NCBI GenBank assembly: GCA_027449125.1
Contig: DAIDME010000014.1
Span: 1-64,000, forward strand
Origin: Solirubrobacterales bacterium
GTDB taxonomy: Bacteria; Actinomycetota; Thermoleophilia; Solirubrobacterales; Solirubrobacteraceae
DNA length: 64,000 nucleotides
Reading direction: 5' to 3'
The notes under the pieces are model-generated. The model saw nothing but the letters and a program-made list of their open reading frames with translations, was not told where the DNA came from and did not search any database. Positions 14,834 to 23,076 of the stretch are shown piece by piece. The stretch's first letter is position 1. The number at the start of each line of letters is the position of its first letter. Position numbers and translations under genes: made by a program.

Positions 14834-15835
14834 ATGGCTAGCGCAGACCACGACAACGCCACGGCGACGGCGCCGCGGCCAACGGCGGTGATCGCCACCG
14901 GCGGCACGATCGCGATGCTGCCCGACCCTTCATCGGGCAAGCGCCGGCCGCTGCTGAGCGGCGCCCAGCTGGCGGCGAGCATCCAGGGGCTCGCGGCGCC
15001 GCTCGAGCACTTCCAGCCCTACGCGATCGCCAGTGAGGACGTCACCTTCGCGCACTGGTTGACGCTGGTGCGCCAGATTGCGGCGCTCGCGCCCGACCAC
15101 CAGGGGATCGTCGTGATGCACGGCACCGACACGATGGAGGAAGCTGCCCACTTCATCAGCGAGTGCGTTCCGCAGACGACTGTCGCGCTGTGCGGCGCGA
15201 TGCAGCCGCCCGGGACGCTCGGCTACGACGGCGGCCGCAACCTGCGTGACGCGGTCACCGTGGCACGCGACCCGGCCGCGCACACGCTCGGGACGGTGGT
15301 GGTGATGAACCACGAAGTGCTACCCGCCTGGGACGTGGTGAAAGGCGACTCGGTGGCGCTCAGCTCGTTCGCGACCCGACACGGGACGCGGATCGCGAAC
15401 GTGCACGACGGGCAGCTGCGCCTGCTCTCGCGCCCACTCGCCTTCAACTGGCTGGGCGCGATCCCGGCAGAGGTTCCCGACCCGGAGGCGGTCGCCTACG
15501 TGCGCCTCACCGCCAGCCCAGGACGCAAGCGCTTCCTGCGCTCGGTGGACGGCGCCTCCGGGCTGGTCGTGGACGCACTCGGCGCCGGCTCGGTGCCCGC
15601 AGCGATCCGGGATGATCTGCTCGCCCTCGCTCGGACTGTGCCGACCGTGCTCACGACCAGGACCGGCTCCGGACCAGTGCAGGCCGAAGACGCCTACCCA
15701 CACGCCTGGGATGACATGCTCGGGGCGGGAGTCGTGCTCGAGAAGCGCCTGGACGGCCCGCGCGCGCGGATCAGGCTCGCGCTCAGCCTCGCGCTCGGCC
15801 GCGCGTATGAGCCCTTCGAGCCACAGTTGCGATAA
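14834..15835 (+). CDS. L-asparaginase
   Basis: This 333-residue protein has both asparaginase signatures. TAVIATGGTIAMLPD lies near the N-terminus with the nucleophilic Thr, and GIVVMHGTDTMEEAAHF carries the second Thr-Asp pair. It hydrolyses asparagine to aspartate and ammonia. No signal peptide is visible after ATG 14834, so it is likely cytoplasmic. The track start at 14633 would run into the divergent fchA gene and is rejected. The following small genes on the same strand start 37 and 55 nt apart and could share the transcript, but have no obvious functional link. Confidence 0.88.
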   Translation: MASADHDNATATAPRPTAVIATGGTIAMLPDPSSGKRRPLLSGAQLAASIQGLAAPLEHFQPYAIASEDVTFAHWLTLVRQIAALAPDHQGIVVMHGTDTMEEAAHFISECVPQTTVALCGAMQPPGTLGYDGGRNLRDAVTVARDPAAHTLGTVVVMNHEVLPAWDVVKGDSVALSSFATRHGTRIANVHDGQLRLLSRPLAFNWLGAIPAEVPDPEAVAYVRLTASPGRKRFLRSVDGASGLVVDALGAGSVPAAIRDDLLALARTVPTVLTTRTGSGPVQAEDAYPHAWDDMLGAGVVLEKRLDGPRARIRLALSLALGRAYEPFEPQLR

Positions 15836-15872
15836 TCGGCTCGCGGCGGCGCCCGAGACCGAGGAGCAGCGG

Positions 15873-16238
15873 ATGGCAGACCTGGAAGTTCGTGACGGTG
15901 AGCTGGTGCTGACCCTCGGCGCCGCCGAGAAGCTCGAGGGTGTCCACGGCGATCTGCACGCGCCGCTTGACGCCGTGGCCGGGATCGAGGTGCTGGACGA
16001 CGCCCACGCACCCGCCGGTCTCAGCGCCGGCGTCAAGATCGGCACGCGCATACCGGGGGTGATCGAGGTGGGAACCATTCAGGGCGTCAAGCGGCGGCTG
16101 TTCGCGGCCGTCCATCACGACACCCCGCGCGGCTTGCGGGTGCGACTCGACGGCCGCTCCTACGACGAGTGGATCGTGGGCCTGAGCGACCCAGAGGCCA
16201 CGCTCGGGCGCCTACGCCGGCACCTGCCGGCCGGCTGA
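15873..16238 (+). CDS. Conserved hypothetical protein, about 121 residues
   Basis: The protein begins MADLEVRDGELVLTLGAAEKLEGVHGD and continues with a strand-rich body including GIEVLDDAHAPAGLSAGVKIGTRIPGVIEVGTI. It ends RSYDEWIVGLSDPEATLGRL. It has no signal peptide, membrane segment or cysteine cluster. The beta-rich pattern is reminiscent of small PH-like proteins common in actinobacteria, but no function is known to me. The correct start is ATG 15873, 37 nt after asparaginase; the longer track ORF is antisense-style noise upstream. Its coding character is supported by the clean start, a GAGGAG about 8 nt upstream, and family-like spacing. Confidence 0.65.
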   Translation: MADLEVRDGELVLTLGAAEKLEGVHGDLHAPLDAVAGIEVLDDAHAPAGLSAGVKIGTRIPGVIEVGTIQGVKRRLFAAVHHDTPRGLRVRLDGRSYDEWIVGLSDPEATLGRLRRHLPAG

Positions 16239-16293
16239 CCGCCACCAGCGCGCCGGGGCGCCGCACGAGCGGGCGGCTACCGTCAGGTGAAGC

Positions 16294-16707
16294 ATGCGGG
16301 ATCCGATGCCAGTCAGCGCACGCACGGCCCTGCCGCTGTCAGAGGTGACGCTGCGTGCATCGCGCTCCTCGGGACCGGGGGGCCAGCACGCGAACGTGAC
16401 CGCCTCGCGCATCGAGGCGGTCTTTGACGTCGAAGCCTCCTCGGCCCTGAGCGCCGAGCAGAAGCGCCGGATCGTGGCGAGGCTCGGGCCACAGGTGACC
16501 GCCGTCGCCCAGGACGCGCGCAGCCAGGCACAGAACCGGGAGCTCGCGCTGGAGCGCCTGCAGGCACGCCTCACCGAGGCGCTGCGGGTGCCGCGCCCAC
16601 GCACGCCAACCCGGCCGAGCCGAGCCTCGCTGGAACGCCGCGAGGCCGAGAAGCGCGCACGGTCTGAGCGCAAGCGCGGCCGCCAGCCGCCCGCACCAGA
16701 GGGCTGA
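16294..16707 (+). CDS. arfB: ArfB/YaeJ-like peptidyl-tRNA hydrolase with GGQ motif
   Basis: This 137-residue protein holds the release-factor catalytic loop RASRSSGPGGQHANVTASRIE near residue 30. A basic, charged C-terminal tail (SLERREAEKRARSERKRG) follows. That architecture, a lone RF domain 3 plus a positively charged tail, is the ArfB rescue factor. It enters the empty mRNA channel of stalled ribosomes and releases the nascent chain. The length is normal for ArfB. GTCAGGTGAAGC lies just before ATG 16294; ATG 16306 is possible. It ends 11 nt before the convergent hemW gene. Confidence 0.85.
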   Translation: MRDPMPVSARTALPLSEVTLRASRSSGPGGQHANVTASRIEAVFDVEASSALSAEQKRRIVARLGPQVTAVAQDARSQAQNRELALERLQARLTEALRVPRPRTPTRPSRASLERREAEKRARSERKRGRQPPAPEG

Positions 16708-16718
16708 GGCGGCGGCGC

Positions 16719-17849
16719 TCAGGCAGTCAGCTCGCGGATCACCGCGTCCGCGAACAGGCGCCCGCGGCGGGTAAGCTCCACGCGCCCGTCCACGACCACC
16801 ACACGCCCGCGCGCGAGCTCGCGCTCGAGCGCCAGTCCACCGGCCCCGCCCAGCTGCGCGAGCGGAAGCCCGCCACGCTCGCGCAGACCGAGCATAACCG
16901 CCTCCAGGCCACGCTGAGCTTCTGTCAGCAGCTCACTGCCCTCCTCCGGCGAGCCGCCGGCCGCGAGCAGCGCACCGTAGCGCGCGGGGTGGCGCACGTT
17001 CCAGAAGCGCCGGCCGGCAACGTGCGAGTGCGCCCCCGGACCGATCCCCCACCAGTCATACGAGCGCCAGTAACCGATGTTGTGGCTGCAGCGAGCCGCC
17101 TCCGATCTGGCCCACGAGCTGAGCTCGTACCAGTGGAAGCCCTCGGCGCTGAGTCGCTCGTCGGCGTAGGCGTAGCGGCGGGCCTGTGCGGCGTCATCGG
17201 GCATTGGCAGCGCCCCGCGCGCGACCGCCCGCCAGAGTGCCGTCCCCGGCTCGAGCGTGAGCGCGTAGGCCGAGACGTGGTCGACGCCGCAGGAGAGCGC
17301 AGCATCCAGTGAGGCGGCCCAGTCCTCGTCGCTCTCCCCCGGCGTGCCGTAGATCAGGTCCAGCGAGACGTGCTCGAACCCGGCCTCACGCGCCTGGCGC
17401 GCGGCGTCCACCGCCCGCCCCGGCGTGTGTGCGCGCTCGAGGGTCGCGAGCACGTGTGCGGCAGCCGACTGCATCCCCAGCGAGAGGCGCGTGAAGCCTC
17501 CTCGACGGAGCCCCGCCAGCAGCTCGGGAGTGACCGTCTCGGGGTTGGCCTCGGCGGTCACCTCCACCCCGTCGGCGAGCGCGAACGCCGCGGCCACCGC
17601 GTCCAGCAGGCCGACCAGCGGCTCGGCGCCGAGCAGCGTCGGCGTGCCCCCGCCGAAGAAGACCGTCGAGACGACCCGCTCGCCGAGCTGCGCACGCGCG
17701 AGCGCAATCTCACGCTGCGCGGCCTCCAGGTAGCCGCGTGGCTCCTCAGGGCCACCAGCGACATACGTGTTGAAGTCGCAGTAGCCGCAGCGCGCGGCGC
17801 AGAACGGCACGTGTATGTAGATCCCAAGCGGAGTGGCGCGCTGAGCCAT
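16719..17849 (-). CDS. hemW: HemW-like radical SAM protein
   Basis: This 376-residue radical SAM protein has IYIHVPFCAARCGYCDFNTY. The C-x3-C-x2-C cluster is followed by Phe rather than the extra Cys-containing motif of true HemN, which marks HemW. VFFGGGTPTLLG, RLSLGMQSAA and DLIYGTPGESDEDW are further family motifs. HemW is a heme chaperone rather than a coproporphyrinogen oxidase, although older annotation calls it HemN-like. It is transcribed alone, convergent with the arfB-like gene. Confidence 0.88.
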   Translation of the reverse strand: MAQRATPLGIYIHVPFCAARCGYCDFNTYVAGGPEEPRGYLEAAQREIALARAQLGERVVSTVFFGGGTPTLLGAEPLVGLLDAVAAAFALADGVEVTAEANPETVTPELLAGLRRGGFTRLSLGMQSAAAHVLATLERAHTPGRAVDAARQAREAGFEHVSLDLIYGTPGESDEDWAASLDAALSCGVDHVSAYALTLEPGTALWRAVARGALPMPDDAAQARRYAYADERLSAEGFHWYELSSWARSEAARCSHNIGYWRSYDWWGIGPGAHSHVAGRRFWNVRHPARYGALLAAGGSPEEGSELLTEAQRGLEAVMLGLRERGGLPLAQLGGAGGLALERELARGRVVVVDGRVELTRRGRLFADAVIRELTA

Positions 17850-17879
17850 GGACCAATGATGCCTGAGGGCGCGCCGAGT

Positions 17880-19169
17880 TCACCGAGTATCGGGGCCGCC
17901 CAGCGGGGCGGCCCCGGCGTTGACGACCATGCCGCCGCCGGGAGCGGATGCGGCCGGCCGCGGTATCCAGCGCCAGAGCGCGACCCCGGCGGCGACGCCG
18001 ACCAGCCCGCTCACGACCAGGCCGTTACCGAGCCCGCCCACGCCGGTTGCCAGCGAGAGGATCACCGGGCCGAGCGCGGCGCCGGCGTCCGCCAGCTCGC
18101 GAAAGACCGCCAGGAACGTCAGGCGGCCGGCGGCGGGCGAGGCGTCGGCGGCGAGGGTCATCACGATCCCGGAGCCGATGCCGTTGCCGAAGCCCATCAG
18201 CGCCGCGACCAGGATCAGCGTCGTGAGCCCGTGGGTGAGCGGCATCAGGATGCAGGCGACGCCCATGACGACCGTGCACGGGACGGCCACGATGCGCCGG
18301 CCGTGACGGTCCATCACCCTGCCGGCCGGGTAGAAGGTCAGGGCGTCCACGGCACCGGCGATGCCGTAGACGATCGAGCTCTCGGCCGGTGAGACGCCGA
18401 TGTGGTGCGCCCACAGGGGGATCACCGTCTGGCGTGTCTGGCGGACCGCCGAGAGCAACAGCACGCCCAGGCCGAGCGTGGCAAACAGCCGCCAGTGCTC
18501 GCGCACGACCCTGCGAGTCGTCACCTCTGCCCCGGCCAGCCGCCGCTCGGGGCTCAGCTCGAGGTCGGGTGCGCGGTGAACGACCAGTGCGGCCAGCCCG
18601 ATCGCGGCAACGCCGACCAGGTAGGCCGCGCGCACGCCGCCGAGCTCGTTGGCGAGCGCGCCGAGAAACGGCCCCGCGAAGACGCCGATCCGCATCGTGC
18701 CGCCGAGCGTCGAGAGCGCGCGGGCGCGCATCTCGGACGGCACCATCTCAACCAGGTAGGACTGGCGGGCGAGGTTGTAGACGGAGCTTGCGCAGCCGAC
18801 CAGGAAGACCCCCAGCGCAAAGACGACGACCGAGCCGGGGCTGCGGCCCAGGTAGATCAGGCACAGGCCGAGACCGGCGACGGTGATCGCGGCCGCGGCC
18901 AGCATCGCGCGGCGCTCCCCGATGCGGGTGGCGAGTATTCCCGCCGGGATGTTGGTCAGCAGCGAGCCGATCCCGAGCAGCGAGCCGATGAAGGCGGTCA
19001 CCGCCGTGCTCGCGCCGCGCTGGTAGGCGGAGGTGACGATCACGGGCAGCATTGCACCGGAGGCCAGCCCGAAGAGCGCCGCGGGCGCGAACGCCGGCAG
19101 CGCGACCGAGCGCAGACGGAACGGAGGCTCGCTCTGCGGCTGCCCCGGTGCTCGGTTGGCGCCGGCCAT
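17880..19169 (-). CDS. MFS transporter
   Basis: This 429-residue protein has about twelve hydrophobic segments and the MFS loop motif in ILATRIGERRAMLAAAAI, repeated in the second half as PAGRVMDRHGRRIVAVP. Glycine-rich helices such as LRVSYAE-type toxin fragments are absent and the whole length is hydrophobic. The substrate is not readable; sequence style fits drug or metabolite exporters. The track ORF starts 43 codons early; ATG 19169 lies at the family start, 58 nt from the divergent phosphoglucomutase gene. The tail ends with a short glycine-rich, cytosolic stretch. Confidence 0.8.
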   Translation of the reverse strand: MAGANRAPGQPQSEPPFRLRSVALPAFAPAALFGLASGAMLPVIVTSAYQRGASTAVTAFIGSLLGIGSLLTNIPAGILATRIGERRAMLAAAAITVAGLGLCLIYLGRSPGSVVVFALGVFLVGCASSVYNLARQSYLVEMVPSEMRARALSTLGGTMRIGVFAGPFLGALANELGGVRAAYLVGVAAIGLAALVVHRAPDLELSPERRLAGAEVTTRRVVREHWRLFATLGLGVLLLSAVRQTRQTVIPLWAHHIGVSPAESSIVYGIAGAVDALTFYPAGRVMDRHGRRIVAVPCTVVMGVACILMPLTHGLTTLILVAALMGFGNGIGSGIVMTLAADASPAAGRLTFLAVFRELADAGAALGPVILSLATGVGGLGNGLVVSGLVGVAAGVALWRWIPRPAASAPGGGMVVNAGAAPLGGPDTR

Positions 19170-19227
19170 GGCAGCCAGCTTGCCAGCTGACGCGCACAAG
19201 TGGCACGCTGTGGGTAGCCAAGGGGCC

Positions 19228-19968
19228 ATGCTCGGACTACCAGACACGATCGAGGCGCTGCTGTTCGACATGGACGGCGTGCTCACGCAGACCGCCACTG
19301 TCCACGCGCAGGCGTGGAAGCAGGCCTTTGACGACTTCCTGCGCGAGCGTGCGCAGGCGACGGGCGACCGGATCGCGCCCTTCGACGCGGAGTCCGATTA
19401 CGACGAGTACGTGGACGGCAAGCCGCGCGAGGACGGTGTGCGCTCGTTCCTGGCCTCACGCGGTATCGCACTGCCGGAGGGAGCGGCGGACGACCCGCCC
19501 GGCGCCCGCACCGTGCACGGGCTCGGCAACGACAAGAACGGGCGGATGCTCGCGCTGATCCACCGTGACGGCGTGAAGCCCTATCCGGGCTCGTTGCGCT
19601 ACCTGCGCGCGGCCAAGCGGGCCGGCCGGCGGGTCGCGGTCGTCTCCTCGAGCACCAACACGCACGAGGTGCTCACCGCGGCGGGAATCGATGAGCTGTT
19701 CGCGACCGTCGTCGACGGACACGTGGCCGAGCGAGAGCGGCTCTCCGGCAAGCCGGCGCCCGACACCTACCTCGCCGCCGCCGCCGAGCTGCAGACCGAC
19801 CCGCAGCGCGCGGCCGTGTTCGAAGACGCGCTGGCGGGTGTCGCGGCGGGCCGAGCCGGGGCCTTCGGGTATGTCGTCGGCGTGGACCGCGTCGGCCAGC
19901 GCGAGGCTCTGCTCGAGCACGGTGCCGACGTGGTGGTCGCCGATCTGGCAGAGCTGCTCGGGCCGTGA
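19228..19968 (+). CDS. pgmB: Beta-phosphoglucomutase (HAD superfamily)
   Basis: This 246-residue HAD protein has LLFDMDGVLTQTATVHAQAW, carrying the nucleophile and acid Asp residues. VAVVSSSTNTHEVL holds the second HAD motif, and GKPAPDTYLAAAAEL then AAVFEDALAGVAAGRAG the third and fourth. It would convert beta-glucose 1-phosphate to glucose 6-phosphate. The next gene, a GH65 phosphorylase, overlaps by 4 nt (GTGA) and would supply beta-glucose 1-phosphate, so the two form a disaccharide catabolic pair. ATG 19228 is chosen; the track's earlier start lies within the divergent MFS gene. Confidence 0.88.
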   Translation: MLGLPDTIEALLFDMDGVLTQTATVHAQAWKQAFDDFLRERAQATGDRIAPFDAESDYDEYVDGKPREDGVRSFLASRGIALPEGAADDPPGARTVHGLGNDKNGRMLALIHRDGVKPYPGSLRYLRAAKRAGRRVAVVSSSTNTHEVLTAAGIDELFATVVDGHVAERERLSGKPAPDTYLAAAAELQTDPQRAAVFEDALAGVAAGRAGAFGYVVGVDRVGQREALLEHGADVVVADLAELLGP

Positions 19969-22328
19969 TTCAGCAGCCCGGATACCGCACCGAGCCGTGG
20001 GCGATCCGCGAGCGCGACCTCGACCTCGAGCGCCTGGCCCAGGGCGAGTCGGTGTTCGCGCTCTCGAACGGCCACATCGGCCTGCGCGGGAACCTCGACG
20101 AGGGTGAGCCCAACGGCGTTCCCGGGACGTACCTTGGGGGCTTCTGGGACACGCGCCGGCTCCCCTACGCCGAGGCCGGCTACGGCGATCCCGAACAGGG
20201 GCAGATGGTGGTCAACGTCACCAACGGCAAGGTGATACGGCTGCTGGTCGACGACTCGCCCTTCGACGTCCGCTACGGCACCTTAGGCCGCCACGAGCGC
20301 GTGCTCGACCTGCGATCCGGGACGCTCGAGCGCGATCTGGAGTGGACCACGCCCGCGCACAGCACGGTGGCGGTGCGCTCGACGCGGCTCGTGTCGCTGG
20401 TGCAGCGCTCGATCGCCGCGATCCGCTACGAGGTGCGGGCCCTCGACCGCGCGGTACGGGTGGTGTTGCAGTCTGAGCTGGTGGCCAACGAGCGGTTGGC
20501 CGTCGCCGCCGATGACCCTCGCGCCCAGAGCGCGCAGCAGGCTGACCTGCTGGCGGTGGACCACGACCACGCCGGGCTGCGCGCGCTGCTGGTGCACCGC
20601 ACCGCGGGCAGCGGCCTCTATGTCGCGGCCGCGATGGATCACGAGCTTGAGGCCCCGGGCAGCGAGCTGCATGAAGTCGAAGCATCCGGTGACGTGGCCC
20701 GGATGAGCGTGGGCGCCACGCTCCAGCCGGGCGAGTCGCTCGTGCTGATCAAGTTCCTGGCCTACGGATGGTCGCGCAAGCGCTCCGGGCAGGCGCTCAC
20801 CGACCAGGTGCTCGCGGCGCTCACGCAGGCGCGAGCGACCGGCTGGACGGGCCTGCTGAAGGAGCAGCGGGACGCTCTCGACGCGTTCTGGGAACACGGC
20901 GACGTGGAGATCGAGGGCGACCCAGCGCTGCAGCAGGCCGTGCGCTTCGGACTCTTCCACGTGCTGCAGGCGGCGGCGCGCGCACAGCAGCGGGCGATCG
21001 CCGCCAAGGGTCTCACGGGACCTGGCTACGACGGCCACGCCTTCTGGGACACGGAGTCGTTCGTGCTGCCGCTGCTCACCTACACCCTCCCCCAGGCCGC
21101 GGCCGACGCCCTACGCTGGCGCCACTCGACGCTGCGACGAGCGGGCCGCCGCGCGCGTGAGCTGGGGCTCGCCGGCGCCGCATTCCCGTGGCGCACGATC
21201 CACGGCGAAGAGTGCTCTGGCTACTGGCCGGCGGGCGCGGCCGCCTTTCACATAAACGCGGACATCGCCGCCGCCGCGGCGCGTTACGTCGAGGCCAGCG
21301 GCGATGAGCGGTTCGAGCGGGAAGTCGGCCTGGAGCTGCTGGTGGCGACCGCGAGGCTGTGGATGGCCCTCGGCCACTTCGACGCCGACGGCCGCTTTCG
21401 CATCGATGGTGTGACCGGCCCTGATGAGTACAGCGCGATCGCCGACAACAACCTCTACACCAACCTGATGGCCAAGCGCAACCTCACCGCCGCGGCGGCG
21501 ACCGTGGCACGCTGGCGGCAGGCAGCCGACGAGCTCGGCGTCAGCGAGGACGAGCCCGGCGGCTGGCTGGCAGCCGCCCGCGTGATGCGGATCCCCTTCG
21601 ACGAGCGCCTCGGGGTCCACCAGCAGACGGAAGGCTTCACCGCGCACGCCCGCTTCGACTTTGCCGCAGCGGGCCCAGACAGCTACCCGCTGATGCTGCA
21701 CTTCCCGTACTTTGAGCTCTACCGCAAGCAGGTCGTCAAGCAGGCCGACCTGGTGCTCGCTATGCACGTCTGCACGGATGAGTTCACGCCGGCCCATAAG
21801 CTTGCGAACTTTGATTACTACGAGCCACTGACCGTCCGTGACTCGTCGCTGTCGGCCTGTACGCAGGCGGTGATCGCGGCCGAGGTCGGCTACCTGGACC
21901 TGGCCCACGCCTACTTCCGGGAGGCGGCCCTGATGGACCTGGACGACCTGGAGCACAACGTGCGCGACGGGCTGCACATCGCCTCGCTGGCGGGCGCATG
22001 GATCGCCGCTGTGGCCGGTTTCGGCGGTATGCGCGACGACGGCGGCCAGCTGAGCTTCGCGCCGGCGTTGCCGGCGGCGATCGCCCGGCTGCGCTTCCGC
22101 ATGCTCTACCGGGGCTCGACGCTCGAGGTCGTCGTCGAGCGCCGCGAGGTCACCTATGCGCTGCTCGACGGCCCGGCGATAGTGATCCACGACCGGGGCG
22201 AAGCCGTCGAGCTCGCGGCGGGACGGCCGGTCAAGCGGCCGCTCGAGGCGCCTGTCAAGCGCGGCGAGGTGCCACGCCAGCCGCCGGGCCGGGAACCGCG
22301 CCATCAGGGCCGCCACGCCGCCACATGA
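19965..22328 (+). CDS. GH65 disaccharide phosphorylase (trehalose/maltose/kojibiose type)
   Basis: This 787-residue protein has the GH65 layout: an N-terminal beta-sandwich (ALSNGHIGLRGNLDEGEPNGVPGTYLGG), a linker, the alpha/alpha barrel with GHAFWDTESFVLPLLTY, and the catalytic acid Glu in VTGPDEYSAIADNNLYTN. A C-terminal beta domain (LSFAPALPAAIARLRFRM) closes it. It phosphorolyses an alpha-linked glucose disaccharide with inversion. The coupled pgmB gene confirms beta-glucose 1-phosphate as product. Trehalose is the most common substrate in this setting but maltose or kojibiose cannot be excluded. It starts at GTG 19965. Its last 74 nt overlap the convergent GNAT gene. Confidence 0.88.
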   Translation: MIQQPGYRTEPWAIRERDLDLERLAQGESVFALSNGHIGLRGNLDEGEPNGVPGTYLGGFWDTRRLPYAEAGYGDPEQGQMVVNVTNGKVIRLLVDDSPFDVRYGTLGRHERVLDLRSGTLERDLEWTTPAHSTVAVRSTRLVSLVQRSIAAIRYEVRALDRAVRVVLQSELVANERLAVAADDPRAQSAQQADLLAVDHDHAGLRALLVHRTAGSGLYVAAAMDHELEAPGSELHEVEASGDVARMSVGATLQPGESLVLIKFLAYGWSRKRSGQALTDQVLAALTQARATGWTGLLKEQRDALDAFWEHGDVEIEGDPALQQAVRFGLFHVLQAAARAQQRAIAAKGLTGPGYDGHAFWDTESFVLPLLTYTLPQAAADALRWRHSTLRRAGRRARELGLAGAAFPWRTIHGEECSGYWPAGAAAFHINADIAAAAARYVEASGDERFEREVGLELLVATARLWMALGHFDADGRFRIDGVTGPDEYSAIADNNLYTNLMAKRNLTAAAATVARWRQAADELGVSEDEPGGWLAAARVMRIPFDERLGVHQQTEGFTAHARFDFAAAGPDSYPLMLHFPYFELYRKQVVKQADLVLAMHVCTDEFTPAHKLANFDYYEPLTVRDSSLSACTQAVIAAEVGYLDLAHAYFREAALMDLDDLEHNVRDGLHIASLAGAWIAAVAGFGGMRDDGGQLSFAPALPAAIARLRFRMLYRGSTLEVVVERREVTYALLDGPAIVIHDRGEAVELAAGRPVKRPLEAPVKRGEVPRQPPGREPRHQGRHAAT

Positions 22329-22767
22329 CGATGTGCGGGCCGATCGGCGGAACGTCGAAGACCTCCCCCCAGGCGCTCATCCCGCCGCGCTCGTAGAGCC
22401 CGCGTGCGGCGATGCGCGCGTTACACCACAGGATCCCGCCGCCGTCGTGGGCGACGTGCGCGATCAGGGCGTCGAGCACGGCGCCGCCCACTCCCCGGTT
22501 GCGGTGCGCGGGCGCTACCGCCATGCCACGCAGCTGCCGCGCCCCGCTGTCCGCAGGGGCGAATGGCGGCGGGTGCGGCGTGAGCACCGCGACGCCGATC
22601 ACCCGATCCCGGCTGTCCAGCGCCGCGTAGGCGACGGTGTCAGGCGCTGTCGCGTCGGGCGGCAGGTAGGGCGTCTCGGCCGGCAGGTGCGGGCGCAGCA
22701 CCGCCTTGCGCAGCGCCAGGGTGCGCTCGACCGGTACGCGGCGCACCGTGTAGCTCTCGGTGATCAC
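22255..22767 (-). CDS. GNAT-family N-acetyltransferase
   Basis: This 170-residue protein has the GNAT acetyl-CoA loop: LRGMAVAPAHRNRGVGGAVLDALIAHV, with the R-x-x-G-x-G/A core as RNRGVGG. YERGGMSAWGEVFDVPPIGPHIVM near the end fits the C-terminal strand region. The N-terminus TVRRVPVERTLALRKAVLRP is typical of small actinobacterial GNATs. The substrate is unknown. It starts at GTG 22767; the track's longer start is unsupported. Its 3' end runs 74 nt into the end of the GH65 gene on the other strand, so either stop region may be functionally dispensable. Confidence 0.78.
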   Translation of the reverse strand: MITESYTVRRVPVERTLALRKAVLRPHLPAETPYLPPDATAPDTVAYAALDSRDRVIGVAVLTPHPPPFAPADSGARQLRGMAVAPAHRNRGVGGAVLDALIAHVAHDGGGILWCNARIAARGLYERGGMSAWGEVFDVPPIGPHIVMWRRGGPDGAVPGPAAGVAPRRA

Positions 22768-22808
22768 AGAGGGCGATGCTGGCACAGTGGGCGGCGAGCG
22801 TGGCTCCC

Positions 22809-23071
22809 GATGTTCGCGATCTACGCGAGCGCGGCGAGCTTCCTGCTTGGCGCGGTGCTCGTGCTGATGCTGCAGGCGCGCACCGCACGGGGCGTGTCGG
22901 CGCTTGCGCGGGGCGGCCGGTCCGTAGGTCACAGCCAGACTGGTCGGCGCGGGAGCCGTGCCCCTGTGGCCGGTGATCGCGGCGATCCTCGCCGCAGGGG
23001 CGCTGCCGACGACGGCGATCGCCAAGACGGCCGAGGCCAGCGGGGCGGCTGTGCCTGCCGCGCACGTCTGA
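22809..23071 (+). pseudogene. Possible frameshifted small two-helix membrane protein
   Basis: From ATG 22809 one frame reads MFAIYASAASFLLGAVLVLM, a good membrane helix, then QARTARGVSALARGG. A different frame then reads VGAGAVPLWPVIAAILAAG, a second helix, and ends AIAKTAEASGAAVPAAHV with TGA at 23071. A single frameshift around 22925 would join them into a protein of about 85 residues. Neither half is in an otherwise recognised gene. This may be coincidence in GC-rich DNA; the hydrophobic runs are the only support. Confidence 0.25.
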
Positions 23072-23076
23072 GGGGA

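Noticed and set aside
16719-17849. Oxygen-independent coproporphyrinogen III oxidase HemN
   Set aside because: The Cys motif context and length fit HemW rather than true HemN.
17370-18392. 340-codon plus-strand ORF opposite hemW and the MFS gene
   Set aside because: It runs across two well-supported minus-strand genes and has shadow composition (His/Arg/Gln-rich).
21111-22316. 401-codon minus-strand ORF opposite the GH65 gene
   Set aside because: It is fully antisense to a strongly supported enzyme, with no recognisable motif.
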